A stretch of DNA of 64,000 bases from Schistosoma haematobium (Eukaryota; Platyhelminthes; Trematoda; Strigeidida; Schistosomatidae), in the NCBI RefSeq assembly GCF_000699445.3, contig NC_067200.1, positions 744,001 to 808,000 of the forward strand. The letters are read 5' to 3'. Positions 37,111 through 47,949 of the stretch are shown piece after piece (positions within the stretch are counted from its first letter, which is position 1; each line of letters starts with the position of its first letter). Position numbers and translations under genes: made by a program. Under the pieces are notes generated by a model. That model ran no database searches, had not been told where the DNA came from, and was given only the letters and a program-made list of their open reading frames with translations.

Positions 37111-37869
37111 GTGACATACTCTTATCAAGAGAACGCGATGGGTTTAATAGAAGTAATCATTATTATAACCAACTGTACGAGTGATTGTTTTACTGTGCTC
37201 GTTTGTTTGCTAAAGAAAGCCTTATTATTAGTACTCCATTGATTGTGAACTTGCACGGTTTCAGTTACGCTCGTAACCACGCTCGTACTCCTTGGGCACG
37301 ATCTCGGTATCCTTTTCATACAACGAGGTCGCCAAAATATACATCTCGACAACAGCCATCAACTGCCTTCTGATCTTTGACTCAAAGTGGAATTTAGCGG
37401 TTAACTGGCACGCAGTCCTATTCAAGTGGTGTTCAAAGTCAACCGCGTCTCAACACCACACTAAAAATATCATTTTATCAAGTAAATTGTTATGTAGTCT
37501 TCAGAAAACAAGTAAACGCAAAGACAGTTGATGATAATCAAAATAATCAATGTTACACTTATATTTCAAGTTTAATTCATTTGTTCAAAACAAAAACCGA
37601 AATGTATACTTCTGTTAGATGAAATACAAAGATAACCATGTGTAATACATCATCAAGGAGATTGGTGTTTGAAGACACGAATTAGTGAATTGTGATTCAT
37701 TGGTTTATTTTCATAGTTTACATCTTAAGACTGAAAGGCTGAGTGAATAATAACATGTAAAGAAGAGCTGTGATTGAATCCCGAATTGTAGCGAAATATA
37801 GATTGTTCTATATTTATCAGAATTTCTCCAGTTAGCATAAGTCAGCAATGGGAAAAGCGAGTAAGGTGG
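37111..37869. other. Non-coding stretch, nothing recognised
   Basis: Short open frames only. Contains the weak continuation of the copy D duplication near 37,530. Confidence 0.4.
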
Positions 37870-38115
37870 AATGAAAACTCATACAGCTGTGGTGTATACT
37901 GCTACTGTCTGTCGATATAAGTAGTTTGTACCACCGATGGGAAGTGGAAAACCTGACAGCAGAAGGTCAAGAAGATTGAGTTGATGAGAATATAAGGGGA
38001 AAATAGAGAGTGTGGACTGGAAGAATCATGCAGAACGTGATGAACAAATGATGGAAATTCGCAAATGAAGGATGCGATGCAATGGTTGTGATATTTTATC
38101 AAGGCTGCCAAATGC
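37870..38115 (-). repeat. Repeat R, copy 2
   Basis: Reverse-complement orientation of the 40.64-40.88 kb copy: GTCAGGTTTTCCACTTC, then GGTACAAACTACTTATAT and ACCACAG blocks on the minus strand. Extends further 5' with a CTCAATCTTCTTGACCTTCT block also shared with 40.77 kb. Confidence 0.62.
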
Positions 38116-38324
38116 CTTGGTTTGGCTCAGAGTGTATGTGTCAATGTATGGAAATAGTTAACTAATTTAGCATTCCTAAGTTAATGTCTCAATCAATATT
38201 CATTGAATCGTAGATAAAGCGGCTTCATGAAATTAATTATCACGAACACTTGTCAATCGCCTCGTTACACCAAACGTATTTCATACAAACACCACAAACC
38301 TGTATATCGTATCCATTGAGGAGT

Positions 38325-38869
38325 AAGATTTCCAAAGAATTGACAATTCTGTCTGATTCTGCCCATTGAATATTAAATAACATCAACTTCTATCATTTCT
38401 GTAATATCCAATAATATATTCAAAGTAATATTGATTACTTCTTCCTCAATCTCAGTGTAAACAAAGTGTTTGTCTAATGAACAAGAACATATTAGTGTTG
38501 ACCTCTCTTGTTTATAGAATTAGCCATGATTATACTTTGTTATCATTGATCAACTCATTCCATGTCATCAATTAAATAATATGGTATTCTTTATTCTGTA
38601 TCGCTTTCTAATAACATGTCGATTCAAAGAAGATCTTGCTGCAGCTATGAATAAACACTGTAACCATTCACCAATTAATTTCAAATGAATCTAGTGCTCG
38701 TTTTCTCATAAAATCATCCAGTTTCACGTCCGTGATTTATTAATCTATGAAACGTCCATTAATAAATTCTATTCTTTAAAACTGGACTAGTTATCTCGTC
38801 CTGTGTATATTGCTGAAGGAGACTGTGGACGATAGTCGTGAATAAATAATCCGCAGCATGTTTCTTTCA
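38325..38869 (+). repeat. Repeat family A, copy 3
   Basis: Starts near TTCTGTCTGATTCTGCCCAT and follows copy 2 closely through TATTCTTTATTCTGTATCG. It skips about 120 bases, then matches the palindrome arm from CAGCTATGAATAAACACTGT to AAACTGGACTAGTTATCTCG. Repeat B abuts it at 38,870. Non-coding. Confidence 0.72.
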
Positions 38870-39055
38870 ATAGCAATCTTAAGGTTTCTTATGTCACTGG
38901 TCTAAATGACTTTCTGAGGTGTATGAATTTCAGAAATGCAATGCGAAACATTGACTACAGTCTGACATTGTACAGTACACTTCACTAAGCCACAATTACG
39001 CAAATTCGAGAACAAATACAAATGCTGTCGAATGACAGCGAGCAAATACACAGCC
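38870..39055 (+). repeat. Repeat B, copy 2
   Basis: Matches 13,430-13,625 with few differences (AAATGACTTTCTGAGGTGTA, CTGACATTGTACAGTACACT, GCTGTCGAATGACAGCGAGC). Confidence 0.75.
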
Positions 39056-39299
39056 AAAATAAGAGTCAAATGAAATGAATAGATTCAGACACATCAGAAT
39101 TTACATAGAAAAGTGAACTAGTCTTTGAATGATTAAATCAGCCAACATTTCGGCTAGTAAGAGAGAAAAGTTTATTGGCTGTACCGTCTGATCAAGTAAA
39201 AATGATCATGCAGATAAGATCATAGTAATAGAATGATCTAAACAAATTGTTTGCTGTTTCTAAGATACTGTATGTTATCCTAAAGAGAGTAAGAACAAA

Positions 39300-39364
39300 G
39301 ATTGGTGCAGAATAATAGGAATTCATTTTATTTCGTTAGGTTCTCATCAGCTGATTACAACATA
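39300..39364 (-). ncRNA. Hammerhead-ribozyme-like motif in Penelope terminus, copy 2
   Basis: Same core as at 2.0 kb: CTGATGAG (plus 39,343-39,350), eight bases, GAAA. Stem III is AATAAAAT/CTATTATT-like. Stem I next to the core is CAG/CTG, perfect here although the bases differ from copy 1 (there GCA/TGC one step out), and the outer stem keeps TTG/CAA. Stem II is again one pair. Confidence 0.5.
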
Positions 39365-40400
39365 ACAAATGAATAGAAAGGGTGGGGTTTGTTGTTATCG
39401 CGGTAAAGAAAGATTTATTACTGTCTCGTTTCTTATACATAGGTCTGGTCTTAGACGTTTGATTGGTAACGCTTCAGCAAATTTCAGAAGTTTGCAGCTT
39501 GATTGTTTATTAATCACCTTGAAAAACTTCAGTGTATCGACTTCGTGTCCTGTGTCACGGAGATGTCTTGCGATGGCACTGTTCAATGCTTTCAATCAAT
39601 TTTATGTTAAACTTATCAGGATTCGTTTTTTGAATCTTGCTTGGGCTCTACTTTCTGTTCTAACGATGTAACTGCTTTGGCAGATACATGTAAATTTGTA
39701 TACACAATTGGTAGTAACATGAAAGGCATACAGGTCGACAGTTGATTGTGTCAAACAACATGTTGTTTTGGATAAAACGATCAATTTTGCTTCAGGATAA
39801 GTTCTTGTCAATGCAGTGTTTAGTCTCATATTGAATGATCCGGCGACGTTATCACCTTTGAATTTAGGTTGAATAAAAGATAGGCTTCTTATTTGCTGTA
39901 ACTTCTTTGGGTCTGTTAAAGTCATGTTTGCCATATTTCTCAATAAATTTCAGTCGTATCCCTTATCCTCCAAACACTTTTTAACATCCACAACTTCCTC
40001 TTCTAGATTATCTGCAGTACATATTCTTTATGTTCTGTGAAACAGTGTTTTGAACAGTGCCTTTTGTAACTGATTGAACAAAAGCTATTGAAATTGAGAT
40101 AACTCCCATTCTATGTGTTTTCTTATAAACTCAACGATGAACTGTACCATCCTTTCTACGTTCCATCACCATATCGGGAAAATGGAACTTGTTTTCTTTT
40201 TCACGTTCCATAGTGAAATGGATATTTGGATGATCCTCGTTGAAAATCTTCAGCAGATTTGTTGCATGTTTTTGATCAATACATACAATGAAGGTATCAT
40301 CAACATACATCAATACTGATCAATTCAATACTCGTTCCATCATATTTCTCAGCAAATACAATATTATTCAGAAGTAAAGTTCGAATTTACCGTTCCTCTA
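39300..40400 (-). pseudogene. Penelope-like element: RT end, linker and GIY-YIG domain, degraded
   Basis: On the minus strand: RT palm YVDDTFIVC and FNEDHPNIHFTMEREKE (40,310-40,131); a linker with broken frames; PEAKLIVLSKTTCCLTQST and CVYKFTCICQSSYIVRTES (39,900-39,640), the GIY-YIG nuclease start with YIG reading YIV; then after a frameshift SAIARHLRDTGHEVD, KLLKFAEALPIKRLRPDLC and NLSLPR stop (39,595-39,395). The terminal hammerhead-like motif follows 30 bases later. RT plus GIY-YIG in one protein defines Penelope-like elements. 5'-truncated at about 40,400. Confidence 0.8.
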
Positions 40401-40639
40401 TTCATACCTCATTGGAGTTATGTTATATTCATATTAAAATGAGGAGTTTGTCTGAAGATAGTTGAGTGCACTGACAAACGTGTACTGGACAATCATAGAA
40501 AACCAATGAGTAGTAGACAGATGTGTCATTTCATGATGAGAATTATCATGAATAAATAGTTACGATTCAGGTGAAGAATGAATTTTAGGTATTGAGGGTG
40601 ATCTGTTACCATAGGATGGAGCGGAAGATTTGTAGCTCA

Positions 40640-40885
40640 GGTGGATGATTTTGATGGAGTTTTGTTCTCTGACCTGGCGTGCCTTCGTAAAATTATGAAA
40701 ATTTACACTAAATACATTAAATGCACATCTTGCTCCGACTGTCTTTCACACTTCTGTTCTCTTCAGTTCAATCTTCTCAAACTTCTCTTGTCAGGTTTTC
40801 AACTTCTTACTGGTGTTACATACTACTTATATTTGTCGATATCAGTAGCACACACCACAGTATTAGACACAGACAAACATAATTT
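40640..40885 (+). repeat. Repeat R, copy 3
   Basis: Carries TTGTCAGGTTTTCAACTTC, TTACATACTACTTATATTTG and CAGTAGCACACACCACAGTA, matching the reverse complement of 37.9 kb and the plus strand at 7.98 kb. Confidence 0.62.
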
Positions 40886-41654
40886 ATATCGTTCTCTCTA
40901 TTAGGCTAATTAAACAGCTCTTACTGTAATTTTATTCTCATTTTCATAAGTTACAATAAAAATTATACTACTATTTGTGATTGAACAATCCTAACGGTTT
41001 CCTCATTGATGGATTTATATATATATATATAGTTTTTATTGCGTGCAGTTCCCTACTATCGAGTGGATTTATTCAACTGAGCATGCTTGAATGGAAATGC
41101 TGGAATGGCTGACAATTCAAAATGTCGATGATCATTCAGATAAACTCGTTGAAATAATTTGATTAAGTGACTTTGTATAAACGACACTTGAACATCGAAA
41201 TTCCAGGTGCTTCATTAGAATTGAGAACCTCTTTCGTTACAACGTATTCGTGAACCTTCAACGTAACCATATACATTCGTACGCTATAAAACATTCATTT
41301 GTAGATGACTTATTTCAAACGAAGGATGTACAAAATTATGCTCACAAAAATACCGCCAAAACGACGACGATCAAAGCTGTGTTTCTACTGATGACGACTG
41401 AGTATTTCACCAAGCAATAAACCGCTAGAATCGTAAAAGTGTAGATGATGACTGGTGATTCAAACAAGTTTTCTAATTAGGTCACGTTATTCTACGAGGA
41501 GGAAATTCAATTACGACAGCGTATAGGTACACATTAATAAATCGAACACGACCACATTACAAGTGATTAAACTGGATTTCAAAGTTTTTCGAACAACAAA
41601 ATATGAAAATCAAAATCTACTGAAACAAATTCCATATCATTTTGACGGATGAGC
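40886..41654. other. Non-coding stretch with a TA microsatellite
   Basis: A short (TA)n run is near 41,017-41,031. Nothing else recognised. Confidence 0.45.
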
Positions 41655-41907
41655 GTGAGTCGATAATCACAATGAAATAGACTAAGTCACTACACATAAA
41701 ATAGGTAAAAGTACAAGTTGATAGTAGTAGGAAGACAGGTGAACTGATAGTAAGTAGTAAGAATAATAAAAAATACAATAACAAAACTCTTATCAATAGT
41801 TAAACGTTGGAAATAGAAGGTCAAACAAACATGGGTAAATAGACTAGGAATAGTCAACACCAAAACATTAACATCATTACGTAATAAGATGTGTGTAAAT
41901 AATCAGA
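41655..41907. mobile_element. Truncated relative of the 270-bp inverted-repeat element
   Basis: Left terminal repeat GAGTCGATAATCACAATGAA with AAGTCACT and GGTAAAAGTAC, then a longer interior. It ends at CATTACGTAATAAGATGTGT, the segment that precedes the right terminal repeat at 14.3 kb. The right terminal repeat itself is missing, and the sequence changes at about 41,907. Confidence 0.6.
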
Positions 41908-41959
41908 TAGTGAAGAATACAAGGTTAATGATAACAAAATAGAATAAAATAAAAAAATA

Positions 41960-42240
41960 AATAATAAATAAGTTATAACTGGCCATGGAAGGGATAAGGG
42001 TGTTACGAATTTCTTCTGTACACATAAATTAGGGTTATATGTACGAATTACAATGACTTCAGCTATATGTATGGGGCGGGAACGAACTCCGTTGGGGAAC
42101 GATGGAGGTATGCGACAGATAACTCGAAATGATTTCGATTTATCTACGGCACGACCGCTATCAATAAGATGTGCCAAGATAGAACTGCGAATCGCTTTTA
42201 TCTGGCCCATTATAAACCAAGCTGGTTTGATTTTTGCATA
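41960..42240 (-). pseudogene. Penelope-like GIY-YIG C-terminal fragment, second subfamily
   Basis: A minus-strand frame reads IRSSILAHLIDSGRAVD, FRVICRIP, HIAEVIVIRTYNPNLC and PLSLPWP before a stop. This parallels the C-terminal nuclease part at 39.4 and 2.5 kb, with an extra IPPSFPNGVRSRP insert, so it is a diverged subfamily. Upstream parts are absent. Confidence 0.65.
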
Positions 42241-42349
42241 AACATCAACGTTTGAATAGTGAGGTTACGAAAACCATTATGTTTTTACTTCGGACAATCT
42301 TCCTCAACACTCCGATGACAATTTGGTCAGTTTAGTATGATAGTTTACA

Positions 42350-43530
42350 GCAAATTTATGACGGTTGTTGAATTGAAGACACAGCTACTCTTATTTCATT
42401 CCAGACAACCTCAGTTGTCTATTATTCGAATCATTCCATAATCCAATGTTCAGATTGTCTTCAATATTCGTTGAATAAAGTATTGTTCATTATGGATGAA
42501 TTTTCATGACCCAACTTGTCTGATGTGCTAACTGACAGCACACAAAGTAGAATATGACCACATCCCAGGTGTCAGCAACCGAATCTCGTGGAACAAACAT
42601 CGCTGAACAATACCAATCAGATTAAGCAAATTAAACCATTTAAACTCTGAATGAGAATTGAAGGATGTTCTTTCGCAAGGATAATGACGCCACATGGTGA
42701 AGATGAAACGGATGAATAGCAACTGTAAACAACTGGAAAGGACTGCTGAGGACAGGGTTGGATAGAGAGTGCTAGTAAGCGGCTATTGCTCCTCCGCGAC
42801 GCGTAACATGAGTAAGTAACTTAGTGTGATAGTTTACAGCGAATTTCTGTGTTGACATGGTGATAATTGGGTACAAACGGAAAGTAATATAACGCTTACA
42901 GATGAATGTTCATGTAGGTCAGTGTAAAGCAAAATATAAAAAAAAAACTTTTACAAGATTCACAATAAATTGAGCCGCTTCAATTCCATCTCAGTTCATT
43001 TACTCTCAAATTCTTAGAAATCTGAAAAAAGTAGTGAAAATCTTATTAAATTTCCACTAACACAAAAACATCAATATTAAAATCAACTAACCAATGAAGT
43101 AATGTGTCGTCATTTATATAATCTCATACAAAGACAACTGATCACATTCACAATAAGCGAACTGATCTCCTCAGTTCATTCAGAACTATGCCCCATCTAG
43201 TCTACAAAGATATCCTGATTCACTTCAGTTGTCAACTTCAGTGAAGTTGAATGAATGACCTATCTGTCGTGGAGTGAAGTAATACATTGTAAGATGAATA
43301 TCTACGTCCGTTGATGGAAATATGATTGTGATTAATTGCATCATTGACTCATGTGAATTTGTTGTCATGTGGTAGAATTCTATTGATGTGCTCACTTCTA
43401 CCCATTACTGATCATTTCTCACGAGAATTCTTACTATATACTGTCCTAATTACCTCGAAACACTCAAAACCAATTCAGTCCAACACACATAGAGTCTTTC
43501 ATCTCACCCTCAGTTTCTAGTTACCCAACA
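42350..43530 (-). pseudogene. Decayed paralogous fragment of the CP391S-like gene (intron 8 to intron 6 region)
   Basis: Aligns by eye with 29.37-30.40 kb inside the gene, in the same orientation. Shared blocks are ATGACGGTTGTTGAATTGA (42,357), TGAAGTAATGTGTCGTC (43,094), ACTGATCTCCTCAGTTC (43,160; gene exon 7) and CAACTTCAGTGAAGTT (43,235). The exon 7 equivalent has lost its acceptor and its GTAAGT donor. The exon 8 equivalent near 42,950-43,020 keeps a CAG acceptor but contains a stop in the reading phase. An extra segment lies between 42.42 and 42.84 kb. Remnant of a duplicated gene or of a shared intronic segment. Confidence 0.55.
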
Positions 43531-43928
43531 TTTAATGTATTTCAAATGAGTAAAGTACCAAATATTGATAATCAAAGAACTACACACTGTGCAGTGGTCG
43601 CTATATCTATCAATGAGTTACATTCGAAGATCCTTTAATAGAATCATTGAAGGTTTTAATATAATCAATTAGCACACTACAAAACGTTGGCTTCGTTCTA
43701 TCGTGTAAAACCATATTGGCAAACCAGCGTTTTACACATTTCCATTTATGGCTGTCAATCAAACTGAATTTTGTACACATTCCACAATATGAACTGATTC
43801 AGTTGAATTAGGAAAATAATTATGTACACATTAGTGGAGTTATATACTCCTGACCTAAAGACCGATCTCTCCATTGGAAATTGTAATAACTGTAACTGAT
43901 CCTAATGGAGTTCGACTCAAGAACACAG
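43531..43928. other. Flank of the palindrome, nothing recognised
   Basis: No ORF or repeat. The last ~25 bases (TGGAGTTCGA...) weakly continue the match to the far flank of the right arm. Confidence 0.4.
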
Positions 43929-45584
43929 GCGAACGTAGTTGACAGATGACAGTCCCCCTCACCATCCAAAGATAACAAATTCAATAGTTTCTTTCACATT
44001 GATTTTATCAACACATTTCACTCGAAAATTTGTAAATGCCACTCATTACTTTGCCTCTATCTGATCAATATTCAATATGAGGACAATTATCTCACAACAA
44101 TCGACATTATGCAAAAATATACTGCAAAGCGGAACTACGAAAACGGTTGCACGCAATCGCAAATGAAATGTTCCAACTTTAGAATGTATCTCGTTTGATC
44201 AACTTTCTCTCATTGGCCTACTGATGCAATGGCTTTTGAATGCTGTGCATTCAGCGATAAGATATGGAAAATTGGGAATTCTGTCCGATTACCTTGATCC
44301 ACTATAACATTACACCAAATTCTATCATTTCTGTTACATTGTGTGAAAATATTTAAAGTAAAATATATTATCACTTCTTTAATCTCAGTGTTAATTATCT
44401 TACTATTTAATTAAGAAAAACATATTTCTGTTGACCTCAGTTATTGACAGAAATATCAATGATTATAACTGTGTTGTCGTCAGTCACCTCACGCCATCTC
44501 ATTAATCAAATAAGTTGGTATTATTCTATATCATCTATTATGTATGGTGGGCGTAATATGAATCTTATTTAGAGCAAAAAAACAACGATTTCTAATAATA
44601 ACTTGATAATTAGCCACACGTTCAGAAAAGAGATGAGTGAAATTCTCATTTATCAAAAGATTACTACTTTCTATAAACAAAATGAAGTGAAAACAAATCT
44701 CTCGGCTGTCAATTCATAGAAGGCTGTGCTCCATCTATGAATAAACACTGTAGCCATTGACCGTCTAATTTCAGATGAGTTTAGTGGTTGTTTGGTCACA
44801 GAATCATCTAGCTCTCACTTCCTCATTTTATCAATCTATGGATCGTGCATTGATGATCCTGGTTCTTTGAAACTCGACTAGTTATTACTTCCTGTGTACA
44901 TCGGTCTATGAGACTGTGGTGAATCATCCTGGTGATAAAATCCACATCACGTTCTGTGTTCCATTTTATATCAATCACTGTGGCGGATAAACTCATCCTC
45001 ATCTGATATTCTGAATAAACACATTTTACTATTGACCCAATGTATGTTTTCACTGAATATTGACTATGGTTGCATATCATGGTTCAATGTGAGCGATCAA
45101 ATTTTACGTGAGGTTGAATACATTTTGACGTGTCATTTTGTGCTGAAGTTTGGTCTCACTTTCCAACAGATTTGAAATGCGCTCTTTTGCAAAGAAGCAT
45201 TCGCAGTTGAATATTTAAATGGCAAGTCAGGTTTGCACTGTCTCGCCAATTTCAGATTCATCGTTTTGGATGATTTCTATTAAGGAGATAATTTAATTGA
45301 GCTAGACAATGTTCGGTGTTTGTAGACTGTCGACAGAAAATCGTGTAGTCCGGTTTCATAGTAGTTGGTACAAGTCGGTATGTTATACTCTCAATCTTGA
45401 AGAAACCAATACTCCTCGTGTAATTCAAACTTATATCAGTCAATTTCGCAGTATGAAAATTTGCTGCTACGTTACAGTAAACACAACTGACATCTTGTAG
45501 GACAGGGATGTTTATATTTATTGATCAAAGCGCAATTGTTGGTGTCCTGACAGTGAGAAAATTGTACTACAAATCATTAACCGG
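43929..45584 (+). repeat. Palindrome, left arm
   Basis: Reverse complement of 46,287-47,943 along its whole length, from GCGAACGTAGTTGACAGATG at the outer end to CATTAACCGG at the inner end. Inward of about 44,090 the arms are nearly identical by eye. The outer ~150 bases differ at many more positions. It contains repeat family A (44,270-44,960). Open frames of 61-85 codons occur on both strands and look like chance, as no family motif is seen. Confidence 0.92.
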
Positions 45585-45723
45585 CCAAAGAACTGACCAG
45601 ACGTAACATGGAATCCACTACAATGCCCCCCATGCAAGTCATCCTGGAGAAATGTGGAAAATGTTAATAAGAAGTGTACGCAGAACTTTGAATTCACTAT
45701 CTGGTGAGCAGACTACTTCCTTT
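45585..45723 (+). pseudogene. BEL/Pao integrase fragment in palindrome spacer
   Basis: A frame reads HYNAPHASHPGEMWKMLIRS and VRRTLNSLSGEQTTSF. This is the integrase C-terminal side (NPPxASHxGGxWExxIRSVRR pattern) of BEL/Pao retrotransposons. Nearly identical to 62,195-62,334. It is cut at 45,723 by a CR1-like fragment. Confidence 0.65.
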
Positions 45724-45957
45724 GGACGACAGGTAGCTCAGTGTTATTCATTGTGTATATATCTAAGCCTTGATGACCGATATGCATCACAACACACATG
45801 GAAGTATTTATCCGCAACTGCCAGGTTTAAGATCATTCAGGTAATTTCTTCAAATCATTTAGGAGTTCCAAACTATCACCCTTACATCATATCGTTCTGC
45901 ATATTTTGACATCGTCAACATATAGCAAGATCGATGATGATAGGAGACAAGGAAGGT
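45724..45957 (-). pseudogene. CR1-like LINE 3' fragment in palindrome spacer
   Basis: Nearly identical to 60,889-61,120, which is the 3' end of the CR1-like RT relic there. It starts GGACGAC and runs to GGAAGG. Only the part just after the YVDD motif and the 3' tail is present, so it is a 5'-truncated insertion. Confidence 0.65.
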
Positions 45958-46286
45958 GACTTAGACATTTCGGAAGACTCAACTTAAGGTAACTTCACTT
46001 CAACAGACACTGAAAACCTGGAAGCCGTAGACTGTTATTTCATCTAAGTATGCGACTAGTATACAATGCACAATCATCATCCTGCCAATGATCACCAGTT
46101 TTAATGAACGACAACTGAGTAATACCGCTAATTGACTGAATTCAGGAATATAAACCACCAGATGCCAAATCTTTAGTTTAAGATCGACTCATGTTGAAAT
46201 CTCAGTTGTTCACTTGTTAATGGTTTCATATCACGTAAACAGATTCATTAGTCAGCGTATTTCATCGATAAAAATCAAAATATACA
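45958..46286 (+). repeat. Spacer segment shared with the third arm copy
   Basis: From GACTTAGACATTTCGGAAGA onward it is nearly identical to 62,571-62,899, at the same offset of 16,613 bases as the arm copy. It has no counterpart beside the left arm. Confidence 0.85.
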
Positions 46287-47943
46287 CCGGTTAATGACTT
46301 GTAGTACAATTGTCTCACTGTCAGGACACCAACAATTGCGCTTTGATCAATAAATATAAACATCCCTGTCCTACAAGATGTCAGTTGTGTTTACTGTAAC
46401 GTAGCAGCAAATTTTCATACTGCGAAATTGACTGATATAAGTTTGAATTACACGAGGAGTATTGGTTTCTTCAAGATTGAGAGTATAACATACCGACTTG
46501 TACCAACTACTATGAAACCGGACTACACGATTTTCTGTCGACAGTCTACAAACACCGAACATTGTCTAGCTCAATTAAATTATCTCCTTAATAGAAATCA
46601 TCCAAAACGATGAATCTGAAATTGGCGAGACAGTGCAAACCTGACTTGCCATTTAAATATTCAACTGCGAATGCTTCTTTGCAAAAGAGCGCATTTCAAA
46701 TCTGTTGGAAAGTGAGACCAAACTTCAGCACAAAATGACACGTCAAAATGTATTCAACCTCACGTAAAATTTGATCGCTCACATTGAACCATGATATGCA
46801 ACCATAGTCAATATTCAGTGTAAACATACATTTGGTCAATAGTAAAATGTGTTTATTCAGAATATCAGATGAGGATGAGTTTATCCGCCACAGTGATTGA
46901 TATAAAATGGAACACAGAACGTGATGTGGATTTTATCACCAGGATGATTCACCACAGTCTCGTAGACCGATGTACACAGGAAGTAATAACTAGTCGAGTC
47001 CCAAAGAATCAGGATCATCAATGCGCGATCCATAGATTGATAAACTGAGGAAGTGAGAGCTAGATGATTCTGTGACCAAACAACCACTAAACTCATCTGA
47101 AATTAGACGGTCAATGGCTACAGTGTTTATTCATAGATGGAGCACAGCCTTCTATGAATTGACAGCCGAGCGATTTGTCTTCACTTCATTTTGTTTATAG
47201 AAAGTAGTAATCTTTTGATAAATGAGAATTTCACTCATCTTTTTTCTGAACGTGTGGCTAATTATCAAGTTATTATTAGAAATCGTTGTTTTTTTGCTCT
47301 AAATAAGATTCATATTACGCCCACTATACATAATAGATGATATAGAATAATACCATCTTATTTGATTAATGAGATGGCGTGAGGTGACTGACGACAACAC
47401 AGTTATAATCATTGATATTTCTGTCAATAACTGAGGTCAACAGAAATATGTTTTTCTTAATTAAATAGTCAGATAATTAACACTGAAATTAAAGAAGTGA
47501 TAATATATTTTACTTTAAATATTTTCACACAATGTAACAGAAATGATAGAATTTGGTGTAATGTTATAGTTGATCAAGGGAATCGGACAGAATTCTCAAT
47601 TTTTCAAATCTTATTCGTGAATGCACAGCATTCAAAAGCCATTGCATCAGTAGACCAACGAGAGAAAGTTGATCAAACGAGATACATTCTAAAGTTGGAA
47701 CATTTCATTTGCGATTGCTGGCAACCGTTTTCGTAGTTCCGCTTTGCAGTATATTTTTGCATAATGTCGATTGTTGTGAGATAATTGTCCTCATATTGAA
47801 TATAGATCAGATGGAGGCGAAAGTAATGAGTGACATTTACAAATTGTCGAGTGAAGTATGTTACTAAAATCAAGGAGAAATGAACTGTTGGATTGGTTAT
47901 CTGTGGATGCTGAGGGGGACTGTCATCTGTCAACTACGTTCGC
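46287..47943 (-). repeat. Palindrome, right arm
   Basis: Inverted copy of 43,929-45,584 with the symmetry centre at about 45,935. The inner end is ACACCGG, the outer end GTCAACTACGTTCGC. The 85-codon frame that is open in the left arm and in the 63.4 kb copy carries a stop here (Lys codon to TAA in TCAGTGTAAAC). An RTE element begins immediately outside the outer end. Confidence 0.92.
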
Positions 47944-47949
47944 ACTCCA

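Noticed and set aside
45309..45500. 63-codon open frames repeated exactly in all three arm copies, overlapping 61-codon frames on the other strand
   Set aside because: Conservation is explained by recent duplication of the DNA. Both strands are open, no motif or start context stands out, and the neighbouring 85-codon frame is broken in one copy.
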